This document shows, piece after piece, positions 12,661 through 23,384 of a stretch of 64,000 bases of DNA. Position 1 is the stretch's first letter; every line of letters starts with the position of its first letter. The position numbers and the translations under genes were made by a program. The DNA is from Cryptomeria japonica (lineage: Eukaryota; Streptophyta; Pinopsida; Cupressales; Cupressaceae): assembly GCF_030272615.1 (NCBI RefSeq), contig NC_081408.1, positions 763,117,673-763,181,672 on the forward strand, given 5' to 3'. The notes beneath the pieces are model-generated. The model ran no database searches. It was not told the origin of the DNA and was given only the letters and a program-made list of their open reading frames with translations.

Positions 12661-13899
12661 ATTTCTCCGGCCGAATATTTGAAATTAAACCCGAAGGAGC
12701 TAGATAGATTGGTTGAATTTGTCAAAGGGGATGATGCCCATGCCTTAGCAAGTGAAACCCAAACACCGGTGATTAGTGATTCTCGAGCACATGATAATGT
12801 CAGTCCTGCCTTAATAATTCCTGGAAGCTTATCAGAGACTATTCCTCTACAAGGTGATTTACTGGAACCCAATTTTGAAAATAAACCAGAACCTTTTTAT
12901 GTGTCCTTATATATTAATGGGCATAAGTTGAGTAATTGTATAATAGATTCAGGAGCGTCTGACAATGTCATGCCCTCAGCCATAGCAAAAGCCTTAGGTT
13001 TAACCCTAACAAAGACATTCGGCAAGTGTTACTCAATGGACTCCAAGCAGGTTCCTTTATTAGGGCAAATTAAGGATGCACATGTCGCTTTAGTGGCACA
13101 CCTTGCCAAGAGAATCAAATTGACAATCCTAGTGGCTGAAATCCCAACAAGTTATGGCATGTTGTTAAGCCACACTTTCTGTAAAGACATGGGAGGGGAA
13201 ATTAGGATGGATTGGTCTCAAGCAATGATCACAGTTGGAAGACAGAGAGTCATTCTGCACCCCAAAACAAAAGCTAAGTACACAGTTTTTCCTTCAGACG
13301 ACCCGAAGGCCCAAATTTTGTATCAAGATTGCGGTTTTGGTAATTACATGATATCGACTGACTCTCAAAATGACAGTGTGGTAATGGATTCAAGTAGAAC
13401 TGACGAACTTTGGCTTATGGAATTTGATGGGAGTTGTTCATCTTCTGGATTAGGGGCTGGGGTCATGTTGATACCTCCCCAGGGCAAGGTCATTCCTTAT
13501 TCTTTTAAATTGGAATTCCAAAACACGAATAATACGGTCGAATATGAGGCTCTGATTTTAGGTCTCACTGAAGTGAGGAAATTGCAAATCAAAATGTTGA
13601 GGGTGAAAGGTGATGCTAAACTTATTGTTAAGCAAGTGAGGGGTTTATTTGCGGTAAAAAATGAGAGACTGAGACATTATAGGAATCGTGTTTGGGATCA
13701 GATCGAAGCCTTCGATGCTTTTTCAATTGAGGCCATTCCTAGGGAGTTTAACTTGAAAGCTGATTCTTTGGCGGTATTTGCAGCCTTACTGGTACCACAC
13801 CCGGATTTCATGACCGACACTTATAGGGTTGAGTTGGTTTATAGACCTAGTGTGCCTGATAATTCTGAATCCTGGCAGGTGTTTGAAAATGATAAATAG
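12661..13899 (+). pseudogene. Element A aspartic protease plus extra RNase H located before RT
   Basis: Protease: the CIIDSGASDNVMP active-site loop at about 12940-12980, with the flexible segment after it. Then an RNase H-like domain: ELWLMEFDGSCSSSG (about 13410-13450), NNTVEYEALILGL (about 13528-13566) and IPREFNLKADSLA (about 13735-13773), which fit the D-E-D layout of the archaeal-type RNase H acquired by Tat elements. Here it sits upstream of RT, unlike elements B and D in this window where it follows the ordinary RNase H. The frame is open across this segment and ends at TAG 13897, continuing in frame into RT. Confidence 0.75.
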
Positions 13900-15010
13900 A
13901 TTCAGAGCTTTCTACAATGTGCTGAGATTTTTACATCCTTGTTTTATGAGGGGTCAGAGGCGAGTTGTAAAGAGTTTTCTCCCAATACGCCGGAAGAAGC
14001 ACATGATGGAATGTTGCAGCTAAAAGGAAATAAAATCCCTAAGGGTTTAGTTTCTCTTGAATGCCTTTTCGACATGAAAGATGGATATGTTAAGCAAAGG
14101 GATAGGGAACCTCCTATAATTCAAAACTCTAGTGAGTATGAGCAAATTAACATTGGTACCAATGAGGATCCTAAATTTGTTAATTTGGGAAAATGCTGTT
14201 CTAAAGTGGAGAGAAGGAAGTTCATAGATTTGCTGATCGAGTTTAAAGATGTTTTTGCATGGAGCTATGATGATTTGAATAATTTCAGGGATGGTAAGTT
14301 CCAAAATCAAATTCCTTTGAAACCAGGTGTCAACCCTTTTCGGCAGAAGTTAAGGAATTTTAATCCGAAGGTAGCAGAAGTAATTTTTCATGAGGTTGAC
14401 AAAATGTTGAAGGCTCGGATCATTTATCCTCTGCATCACTCCACTTGGATTGCAAACATAGTTCTTGTTCGGAAGAAAAATGGCGAGATACGAATTTGTG
14501 TTGATTTCAAAAACTTAAATCAAGCAAGTTTGAAAGACAAATACCCCTTGCCTGCAATGTATCATATTTTACAAACTGTTTTAGGCTTCGAGATGATGTC
14601 CATGATGGACGACTTCTCTGGGTATAACCAAATTAGTGTTGTAGATCAAGACCAACACAAGACAACCTTTATAACCCCCTAGGGCACCTTTTCGTATAAC
14701 AGAATGCCTTTTGGGTTGCTTAATGCAGGGGCAACGTTCCAAAGAGTGATGGATCTTTCCTTTGGGCATTTGAAGGATAAGATTATCGTGGTGTATTTAG
14801 ATGACCTAACTATTTTCTCCAGAAGAAGGAACATCATGTACGGGATTTGAGAAAAGTTCTGGTGAGATGTAGGGAGCATGGAGTATCGTTGAATCCTAAA
14901 AAGTTGGTTTTTGGTGTACATAAGGAAAAATTTTGGGGCATATCATCTCACAGGAGGGGGTAAAGGTTGATCCACAGAGGGTAAAAGTGATACAATAGCT
15001 CAGTCTCCCC
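13900..15010 (+). pseudogene. Element A reverse transcriptase, decayed
   Basis: RT copies the element RNA into cDNA. Motifs in order: an acidic FAWSYDDL entry (about 14254), PLKPGVNPFRQKLR, ARIIYPLHHSTWIANIVLVRKKNG, RICVDFKNLNQA, KYPLPAM, MMDDFSGYNQI, MPFGLLNAGATFQRVM and the catalytic YLDD box at about 14795. A TAG at 14680 replaces the expected Trp of the P-W-G-T motif. A frameshift at about 14820-14830 moves the rest to another frame. Not functional. Confidence 0.8.
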
Positions 15011-15565
15011 TTGAATAGAAATGGAGTAAGGTCCTTCTTTGGACAGGTGAAATTTTTAAGGCGTTTTATTCCTGATTTCACTGAAACTACTAAATACATT
15101 GTAAATATGATGAGCAAAAAGGTAGCCTTTCGATGGAATGAAGCAGACATGAAAGCTTTTGAAGAGATTAAAAGGGCCATCACACATGGACCTACTTTAG
15201 TTAATCCATAATTTAATAAGGACTTTATTATTTATTCTTATGCATCTGAGCATACCATGTCTGGGATTTTGGTACAAAAGGGTGCGGATAATGAAGAGGT
15301 GCCAATTTCTTTCATGAGTATCCCCTTGAAGAAACATGAGTTAAAATACTCACAGATAGAGAAGCAGGCTTATGCGGTGGTAAAAGCTGTGAAGCAATTC
15401 AGGTATTACATTCTTCATTCACATGCAACTATTTTTGTTCCCAATTCTGCAGTAAAAGCTGTCTTGACTCAACGGGATGTCGGCATCAATAACAGAGTAT
15501 CTTGGGTCTCCAAGATTCAAGAATTCAATTTAGACATTAAGCCCACTAAATTGGTTAGAGGATAG
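15011..15565 (+). pseudogene. Element A RT thumb/connection and native RNase H, decayed
   Basis: Frame 2 resumes with the connection (VRSFFGQVKFLRRFIPDF, FRWNEADMKAFEEIK) and the gypsy RNase H (FIIYSYASEHTMSGILVQ, LKYSQIEKQAYAVVKAVKQFRYYI). A TAA at 15209 and a TAG at 15563 interrupt it. With the domain upstream of RT, this gives the element two RNase H domains. The first catalytic Asp of the usual D-A-S motif appears as Tyr (YAS), suggesting loss of activity. Confidence 0.75.
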
Positions 15566-15577
15566 GGCCTTTGTAAA

Positions 15578-16906
15578 TTGATAGCAGAGAATGAGTTTAA
15601 AGAAGAGCACAGTCTACCTTTAACCCTGTTTGTCGGCCATCAGGATTCTTGGTTCACTAATGTGGTATATTATCTTACGTATGGAGACTGTCCGGATTAT
15701 CTTTCTCCTAGGGAAAAAATAAATCTGAGGTTGAAAGCTACAAAGTATGTAATCTCGAATAACATATTGTACAAGAAAGGCTTAGATGGCACTTTCCTTC
15801 GATGTGTCAATAAACCGCACCAAGAGGCTGTATTGAAAACTTTTCATAATGAGGCATGTAGGGGCCATTTCTCTTCTATGGTTACTGCATACAAAATCCC
15901 GAGGAATTGCTATTATTGGCCGAGGATGTTTAGGGATGTATACGATTGGGTGTCGAGGTGTGAGAAGTGCAAGTTGTTTACAGGTAAACCTCAGTTGGCC
16001 GCCTTACCCTTGAGACTTGTGGTAATTGAAGAACCTTTTAAACAGTGGGGATTAGATTTTATTGGTCCTTTGAACCCCATTTCTAGTGTGGGGCATACTC
16101 ACATATTAATAGCAACGAATTATTTCACTAAGTGGGTGGAAGCTATCCCTGTTAAAAAAACCACTTCAGAGATTGTGTGCATGTTCCTTAAGAATAATAT
16201 TCTTGTTACGTTCGAAGTCCCTCAGAAAATAGTTACAGATAATGCCTCAAATTTCTCCTCATCTGAGTTAAGTCTATTTTGTTATGACCATGGGATTTCC
16301 TTGGCACACGCTTCTGATTATTATCTGTAGGGTAACGGTCAAGAAGAATCAAGTAACAAGAATTTGATCAACATCATGAGAAAGTTGGTTAGTGAGAATT
16401 TCAGGGATTGGCACAAGAGGTTGCATGAAGCACTATGGGAAGATCGAATCTCACCAAAACGAGCCATAGGGATGTCACCATTTGAGCTAGTATATGACAT
16501 TGGCGCACAACTCTCTCTTCCTTTAGAGTTAGCAGCTTCTAGGTTGCAGACAGTGATTGAAGATGCGTTTTTCTAGAGCTCTCTTGAAAAAAGAATTATG
16601 TACCTAACTAGGATCAAAGAAGAAAGGGAAAATCTGGTTGACAGGATTACAAAGCATCAGACGAAGGTTAAAAGGACTTTTGATCAGAAAGCAAGGCCCA
16701 GGAAATTCATGAAAGGTGATCTGGTGTTATTGTGGGATAAAAGGAGAGAGCCAAAAGGTGCTCATGGCAAGTTTGAGTCACTGTGGAAGGGACCTTATGT
16801 GATTCATGAAGAAAAGGGGCCCAACTCTTTTAAACTTGCTTACCAGGATGGTTTTGAACTACCCCTATCCTATAATGGGCAGGACTTAAAACTGTATCAA
16901 TTGTAA
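15578..16906 (+). pseudogene. Element A integrase, decayed
   Basis: Integrase inserts the cDNA into the genome. The N-terminal HHCC zinc-binding region reads FHNEACRGHF...CEKCK (about 15840-15970). The core has WGLDFIGPL (about 16050), TDNASNF (about 16237) and GNGQEESSNKN around the catalytic Glu (about 16330). The C-terminal part has FMKGDLVLLW and KFESLWKGPYVI. TAG stops at 16328 and 16574 break the frame, which ends at TAA 16904. No chromodomain is visible, as expected for Tat. Confidence 0.8.
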
Positions 16907-17070
16907 ACAAGCATCCCCTGTCAGTTTGTACATACTTTCTTTTGTTGTGTTAGTTTGGGTGTGTCATTTTTGTTGTGAGTCGAACCTTGGATTATTCATT
17001 TTGCAAAACTAGAGATTTTTGAGGTTCATTGCTTGGTACTTTAAAAGTCCCAGTCCCCATGCAAAGCCAC
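16907..17070. other. Spacer between integrase and 3' LTR of element A
   Basis: Non-coding. A strong polypurine tract would be expected just before 17071, but the sequence there is mixed (CCCATGCAAAGCCAC), so the plus-strand primer site is either decayed or unusual. Confidence 0.5.
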
Positions 17071-17941
17071 TGTTAGGTCCATATAAAATTTCCATTTCAT
17101 ATATGTCTTTGCTCGGAGTAATGCCTTTCCAATTCCTTGGTCAAGTCATTTGCTTAATTTTCCCCGCATAAGTCGGCCATTGTTAAGTTTCATTGCATTG
17201 AACTTGAACCTTTTTTTGGTTCAAGGTTCAATGTTCAATGAGCGTTGTTTTGAATATTTTTTCCCTCTCACGTGGTTTTGAAGTTTTCGCGGGTCCTTGT
17301 CATTATTTTACATTCTTTGAACCTTGAACTTGAACTTGAACTTGAACCTTTTTTTTTTTGGGTTCAAAGTTCAAAGTTCACGATTTGTCATGTTAATTCG
17401 GTGTTATGATTGTTTTGCAATGTTAAGAATTCATGTATTGGTTTCTTGACAGACGTGTGACTTGGCGCGAAGTGACGACGTACATTTCAAGAGATGATTA
17501 ATGGCCGCAAAAGAGAGGGATATTCTTTCTCTAATGATTTGAAATCTGTCATTTATAGCAAGTATGTGTGAAGATCCATAGTGTCAGAAGTGAAGTGATC
17601 TAGCATTTAAGGGAAGTTCTGATACAATCATTTCAGAGTAAGGCCACACGAACAAAGAGTAAGGGAGACAGTTTGTGGTAATGATGGGTAGGATTTTTCT
17701 CGGCTTTAAAACTGAGTAGATGTCACGTCAATATTATTATTTTTTTGAGAAGGTTTTGAGAAGGAGTTTTTGGAGCGGGAGAAATAGACTATGATAGGGG
17801 TTTGCAGAGGATAGAGGAAGGTATGTTCGACAACTTTCTAAATTGTTGTAGTTTGTTTTAAGATCTGGGTACTCTGTTAGCTATTTGTTTCAATTTCCAC
17901 TTTCCTTCCTTACCTGGGTTGATTTGAGAAAATCACGAGCT

Positions 17942-19416
17942 ATGAGACCTATTTTGCCCAAATTAGTGAGCTCGTCTTCCCTTGTAAGCACCTTACCAGA
18001 GTTAGGTGATACAACATCAGTCCAACTGGATTTAGATGAATTTTTAGAAAGAGTCCGGAATCCAGACACAGATCCTATGAGGAGAGATGTTGCACAGAGT
18101 GGGTTATTAGAAGCAGCCACATTTCCTCCAACTGCCCCTTGCCCTAAATTAGTTTTAGAATGTATGAATCACTATGACAAGGGTAATAGATGCATAAGGA
18201 AGAACAATGGTGAGGTTTTGTTATCCATAGATAGACAGACAGTAATAGCAGCTATGGGTATTCCACACTGGGAACCTTATGAAGATTGGACGATTGGAAA
18301 ATCCTATGGAATTTTCTCCGAGAAAGGGCAGTATTACAAAACTATTATTGCGCAGAATTGGCTTCTAAAATTCCAGAAAGGGGGTTCAAGGTTGCCGAGG
18401 CCTTTAACCTGTGAACATTTAATTCCTGCAATATGGGACTTGGTAGTATTGTTGAGCCGAGTAACGGGTAATTCCCACTCCTTTCATTGGGAGGACTGGA
18501 TGTATTTCTTCATCTAGGTCACTCTAGATAAGAATCGATTCATTGACTGGGGAACTGTTATAGCGAAAAGGTTGCATGAAGGTTTGAGTAATTACCTTGG
18601 GATGGTGAACTTCCATATGTCTTCGTACCTGTTATATATGCTTGCTTGTGTGAGAGAGTGGTCTAGACTGTCCCATGCAAAATGGGTTCAAGGCATAAAG
18701 ATTTATGAGTATCATCCTAATTTGACCTTGAAAGGGCATGTAAATGACTATCTACGCTGGAATGATATTTTTGCTGGGAGGTTGACCTTTGAATTACAAG
18801 GTAACTTGCATAGGAGGATGTCTACAGAAGCCATTGAACTTGTTAACATTTATGGCAGTTTCTTTACACAGTTTAGTCACTTCACTTACCTAAGGGTTGG
18901 AGGATTTAAAGGTGAAACCTTTAGGCTACCTAGGTATGCTTCAGACTCCTGTATTTTGATCGAAGTTTCCAGGCAGCTTGCCTATGTTGCAAGGGATTAT
19001 GGTGAGGACTCAGACACAAGTGGAATTTTTCCCATTGATTTAGGTCATTACAACTGTAGGTCTATCTCTGATATGTTGAACATTGAGCTAGAATTTAAGG
19101 GATTACATTTGAAGACCTTTGTAAAAAGGGATAATTTTGATAGCAAAGGTTTTATCGCCAAGTATGTAAAGAGGATAGTGCCTGATCAGCATGTGTCTCG
19201 ATTGGAAGATTATTGGGAAGATTGCTTGGATGAATTTGAAGTGAGGAAGAGGAGTTGGTCGAGGTTAACCTTGAAGCAAATCCACGACATGAAATTGCCA
19301 ATGGACACTTCAGGTGTCACCACTGATGATGAGGATATACTTGACTCTGAGTTTCTGAAGCAGGTGCATGATGAGGGTCTTCTAGAGGTAGATTGGAGTA
19401 AAAAGATGGAAGATAG
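17942..19416 (+). pseudogene. LTR-encoded long ORF, 3' LTR copy, N-terminal part
   Basis: Counterpart of 6917 onwards. It starts at ATG 17942 and is open except for TAG 18515-18517, which both LTR copies share and which therefore predates the insertion of A. It is better kept than the 5' copy. It is cut by element B within codons for MEDS and continues at 35818. The two parts sum to 3,183 nt, identical to the 5' copy. Confidence 0.75.
19412..19416. repeat. Target-site duplication GATAG of element B (left)
   Basis: GATAG before TGTTTATGG matches GATAG at 35813-35817 after GTCTACA. Removing the insert and one copy restores A's LTR sequence as seen at 8387-8400. Confidence 0.92.
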
Positions 19417-20237
19417 TGTTTATGGTGAAAATGGATAACAATAAACAACAATATTGCAAGGCTAAAATGAATCCAACCACTAAACCCTAGCCTAACAATG
19501 AACAAAGATCCACCATAACATATGAAGATAACCTAAGACAATGCAAAATAACTCAAAATCACAAAGATTATACCATCACATGTCCAATAGGGTTTTGATC
19601 TCCATTCTTCCTATCTCCATTGATCTTGCTTGATATATTTGCTCTCAGATTTTTATATGCACAAGAGCTCAACAAAGAACGGAATGTGGTTGTAAGTGGA
19701 ATTGTAGTGTAGCCAAGTACTCCAAAATCAGTCATTAGTCATTAGTCATTAGAATGCTTGATTAGCATGAGTGATTAGGGTCATTAGGGTTTGACAATGA
19801 AGAAAGCATCTTCTTAAATAGAAGACACAATATGAAATGGAGGGATAAGATTGAGAGGTGTAAAAGGAGGTCGGCTAGGATTAGAGGGTAGGTAGAGAAA
19901 ATAGTAAAATAATGAAAGGGGTAGGTAATGTATGAATTAAGAGATGAATAACATGTGTCATGTGTAGAAAAAGATAATGAATTAATTAAATAAATAAAGA
20001 TTTATTTAATTAATAGAAGAAGTAGGACAATTAAATAAATAAAATATTTATTTAATTTAGGAAAAGGATAATTTAAATAAATAAATGTATTTATTTAAAT
20101 GAGAAATAAGGCTAGAAGAGGATAAATGAATTAATTAAATAAATAAAAATTTATTTAATTAATAGAAGAATTAGGCTTAGATAATTAAATAAATAAAATA
20201 TTTATTTAATTAGACATGACAATTTTAGGTGTCTACA
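19417..20237 (-). repeat. LTR of element B, left (3' LTR in element sense), complete
   Basis: 821 bp, TG...CA, reverse complement of the LTR at 54470-55250. Its right part (20000-20220) carries several AT-rich palindromes built on TTAATTAAATAAATAA. A short ATTAGTC tandem occurs at about 19732-19751. Confidence 0.88.
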
Positions 20238-20251
20238 TTTTGCCCCTCTTT
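20238..20251 (-). promoter_or_regulatory. Polypurine tract of element B
   Basis: On the minus strand AAAGAGGGGCAAAA lies directly before the LTR start TGTAGACACC. This is the expected plus-strand primer site and confirms the minus orientation of this half. Confidence 0.85.
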
Positions 20252-20549
20252 GAGACAATGCGGCTTGTCGCGTTGTTTCAAAGAAGATAAGATGAACTGA
20301 TACAGAGGATGAACTGATACAGAGTTGCCCCAGTATGGGAATAATATGCCCCCTCGAGAGATTGGATGAAAATGTCTGAAAATATTGCAGACAATCTCTC
20401 GATAAGAAAGAAAGGCTAGAATGGGTTGACCGAATAAAGTGACAAAGTCACAGGATGAAGAATATTGACTCAGGAAATGAGGGCGAGGGCTAGGGTAGGC
20501 TATAAGATAGACCATGGGCAAAAGACATCCTCATTGTCATCCACACCCT

Positions 20550-20555
20550 TATAAG
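20550..20555 (+). promoter_or_regulatory. Possible TATA box of the antisense PMD gene
   Basis: TATAAG lies 49 bp before the first ATG of the spliced PMD model, a reasonable distance for a plant core promoter. It is inferred from position only. Confidence 0.35.
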
Positions 20556-20775
20556 ATCACAGTGCAGAGCGAGAAAAGAGCAGCAGCAGTCAACAGCGAT
20601 GGCTTTGGTTCATAGATTTGACCGCGTTCGCCGATTCCAGTGACCAGCAGATGCAGGAGAGCCGGTAAGTATCGCAAAACCTCCTCGTACTTTCACGCAT
20701 TTCAAGTTTTGTCATTAATGCATGCTAGGTAGCAATAAATGCGCTAGGAATAGGGTAGTTAAAAAATGCAAAAAC

Positions 20776-21030
20776 GCGCAACCGCGTCTGTGTCGGTGCC
20801 AGGCGCGTCTGTGTCGGGTCCAGGTGCGTCTATGCTTGGGACCGCGTTTATGCTGAATGCGGACGCGTTTGAGAATTGTAGGGGCGTTTATGTCATGTAG
20901 GGACGTCTGTGTTCCCTGGCTGCGTTTGTGCATGATATAGGCACGTTTGTTTCAGGAAGCGCGTCTGTGTTGCAGAAGCGCGTTTGTGCAGTCTATAAGT
21001 GCGTTTAGGAGTGTAAAGCGCGTTTGTGTG
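20776..21030 (+). repeat. GCGTCTGTG motif array in the PMD intron
   Basis: About 13 copies of GCGTCTGTG or one- to two-base variants (GCGTTTGTG, GCGTCTATG) at roughly 15-30 bp spacing, with unrelated spacers. It lies wholly within the predicted intron. The same motif in the same density occurs in the sense leader of this family (30280-30540, 31744-31899, 55361-55615, 56826-57110). Confidence 0.8.
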
Positions 21031-21068
21031 TCAAAATGCATAAGTTGAGTCTTTTTAGGTCAAATCGG

Positions 21069-21400
21069 CAGTTCTGTGATGAACATACGCTGTCGATTGG
21101 ATAAGCTGCTGAGAGGATACACTCAAACAGGTCCTCTAGGATGACTAGGATAGATCAAGGCACTTTGTGATGAACAGGGAGCACCAAGATAGGCAGCACT
21201 TTGTGATGAACAGGGAGTGCGAATGTGAGTAACACTTTGTGATGAACAGGGAATGTCACACACGTAGTACTTTGTGATGAACAGGGAGCACTACTAGGAT
21301 AGATAGCAACAATTTGTGATGAACAGTGAGTGTCACTAGGATAGATAGCCATATGCATTTAGATAGCAAGTAGCATTTTGTGATAAGCAGTGAATGCCAC
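21069..21400 (+). repeat. Tandem repeat with conserved TTGTGATGAACAGGG core and hairpin-forming flanks
   Basis: Six main units start near 21161, 21196, 21231, 21264, 21309 and 21373, with a diverged one at 21069. Each has a TTGTGATGAACAGGG-like core flanked by short arms: GCACT/AGTGC in unit 2 and GCATT/AATGC in unit 6 pair perfectly; three of the other units miss by one base and unit 1 by two. It lies in the PMD intron between the motif array and the splice acceptor. Confidence 0.75.
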
Positions 21401-23384
21401 GATAACTGACATGATTGATTGGTTGACTGCAGGAGTATCTGCCTATGCTGGAGTCACGAGAGAGATTCCCATCGACTCAGAGGTTGCGACCAGAGTTGTC
21501 GATTCAGGATATGATTGGGATTGAGGAGATGGGTCTCACACATGTGCTATATGTGCCCGAGTTTCGGGCAAACATGGGTTTGCTGACTGCACTGGCGGAG
21601 AGATGGCACTCCGAGACTTGCACGTTCCATTTGCCTATGGGGGAGATGACAGTGACGCTGGAGGATGTCTACAGGATTTTGCATATTCCGATCGATGGAG
21701 AGTTGATTCCATATGATCGAGACGGAGACAGAGAGGCACTGAGACGGGTATTTCAGGATCCCGGGTTGGAGATGAGAGCAGGTCACGTGGCATGGGATAC
21801 CATGACCGCGACAGGGCTAGCATTGCCAGCTGTTATTGGAGGAGCCATCAGTGGTTTCTTATGTCCAGACAGGGCTACACGGGGATTGGCAGTTGGCTGG
21901 GGAGGAGCATTGGAGACACTGATGACAGAGCACACCAGATATGCATGGGGGCCATGTGTCCTGGCACATTTATACTATGAGCTGCATCAGTTTGTTTACC
22001 ATGGATCAGTGGGCTTGGGCTGCGGAGTGACTCTCCTACAGGTGTGGGCATATGAGCACCTTCCTATCACACGACCTATCCACTTCAGAGGCAGAGGGCA
22101 TGGACGAAGTTTTGTGCATTTATACGATATGATTACATCACAGCCTCGGATTGGTCGATTGGAGCATTGGAGACGCGTCATAGATGACATTGATATGGTT
22201 ATCTGGAGGCCGTACCTAGGGTGCGAGGAGTGGGATGACGACGCAGTGGAGCTACCCTATGCATTCAGGAGCAGGTATCTTATTGGGCGGACGCCCTATA
22301 TTCTAGAGAGGTAGCTTGTTGACAGGGTATGCAGACAGTTCGGCCGGATCCAGAGGATGCCGCGAGGCTCAGGCATGTATGCCCGTACAGTCAGAGATCA
22401 GGTACAGTTCGGGCCACTTCTATCATATGATCAGGCCATGACACAGATGGCTGAGATGATGCCATTACCATGGGACATGTGGCCGGAGGTAGAGGATGCA
22501 GGGATGGACGCAGAGTATTCTGCATATTGGGCAGAGCATCCATTTTCGAGGTTGACAGATCCGGGAGAGCTGCTGGAGGGAGAGGTGGGAGGAGATAATG
22601 ATGATGATGGTGGAGGAGATGGAGGTAGGGGCCGGCAGAGGCGGAGGGAGTAGTGGGGGAGAGGCGGGTGGCACCTCGGAGGGAGGGAGGACAGGAGAGA
22701 GCAGCCCAGGTGGTGAGGGGTCGAGGTGGATTGCCCCTACAGGTACCAACAGCACAGGGTCCTAGAGCACAGAGACCTAGACAGGTGCAGGGACAGGAGC
22801 AGGTGCAGAGACAGGTACCTATTCAGGCACCTAGACAGGTACAGGGAGAGGCACAGGTACAGGCACCTGCAGAGGAGGAGCCACAGGCAGAGGCTGAGGG
22901 TGGAGATCTTGAGGAGGATGAGTTGCTAGAGCTGAGAGAGATATGCCAGGGCCAGGCAGCCGAGATTGCAGATTTGGTGCGGGAGAGAGATCGCCTCAGG
23001 ATCAGGCTCAGGGACACAGAGCGGGAGAGAGACCAGGCCATCCAGCGATATACTGAGGCCGAGACAGCTCTGAGGGCAGGGAGGCGGGCAGCAGAGGATG
23101 CAGGGGCAGGCTACGCATATGTGCTGCGAGCCGGAGAGGAGATCGCCTACTGGAGGGATCTGTACTATGGTGCCGTGCCAGCGGATCATCGGGCGAGGAG
23201 CTTCCATAGATCGTCGCGCACAGCGACGGCTACGGGAGGGAGTCGTAGGAGGCAGGCATCCAGCGGTGGGGTCATGGGTCCTCCACCACCACCACCAGAC
23301 AGGCAGGGGGATCCTGGAGCGGGACCATCTAGAGCTCAGACTCCGTCGAGGCCAGGCGGCTCCGAGGGAGGGAGTTCATCATAG

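Larger units (their letters stand above)
17071..19416 (+). repeat. 3' LTR of element A, left part
   Basis: Matches 6045 onwards, starting TGTTAGGTCC, and continues to the GATAG target of element B at 19412-19416. The remainder resumes at 35818. Hairpins at 17197-17239 and 17315-17381 correspond to those in the 5' LTR. Confidence 0.9.
20599..23384 (+). pseudogene. Plant mobile domain (PMD) gene carried antisense inside element B
   Basis: Two-exon model: exon 1 20599-20664 (ATG, 22 codons, donor CCG/GTAAGT), intron 20665-21432 ending CTGCAG, exon 2 from 21433, in frame through EYLPMLESRERFPSTQ. The PMD core (about 21460-22310) shows SIQDMIGIEEMGL, WHSETCTFHLPMGEMTVTLE, LEDVYRILHIPIDGEL and PITRPIHFRGRG, typical of MAIN/MAIL1 and PP7-like families. 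A C-terminal region follows with acidic Gly-rich sequence, a Gln-rich stretch and a coiled-coil rich in Arg/Glu/Asp (22930-23090). It is broken by TGA 20641 in exon 1, TAG 22312 after the core, and a frameshift near 22650. PMD domains are known both as host silencing factors and inside plant transposons. The region is more GC-rich than its surroundings, suggesting capture from a gene. Confidence 0.75.

Noticed and set aside
16907-17070. Polypurine tract of element A
   Set aside because: No purine run of convincing length directly before 17071; not annotated.
21155-21400. CRISPR-like spaced repeats
   Set aside because: Plant nuclear context, irregular unit length and diverged units, no cas genes. 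Better read as a tandem hairpin repeat in an intron.
22465-23207. Pro/Ser-rich minus-strand frames over the PMD tail
   Set aside because: Shadow frames of GC-rich, low-complexity coding sequence on the + strand.
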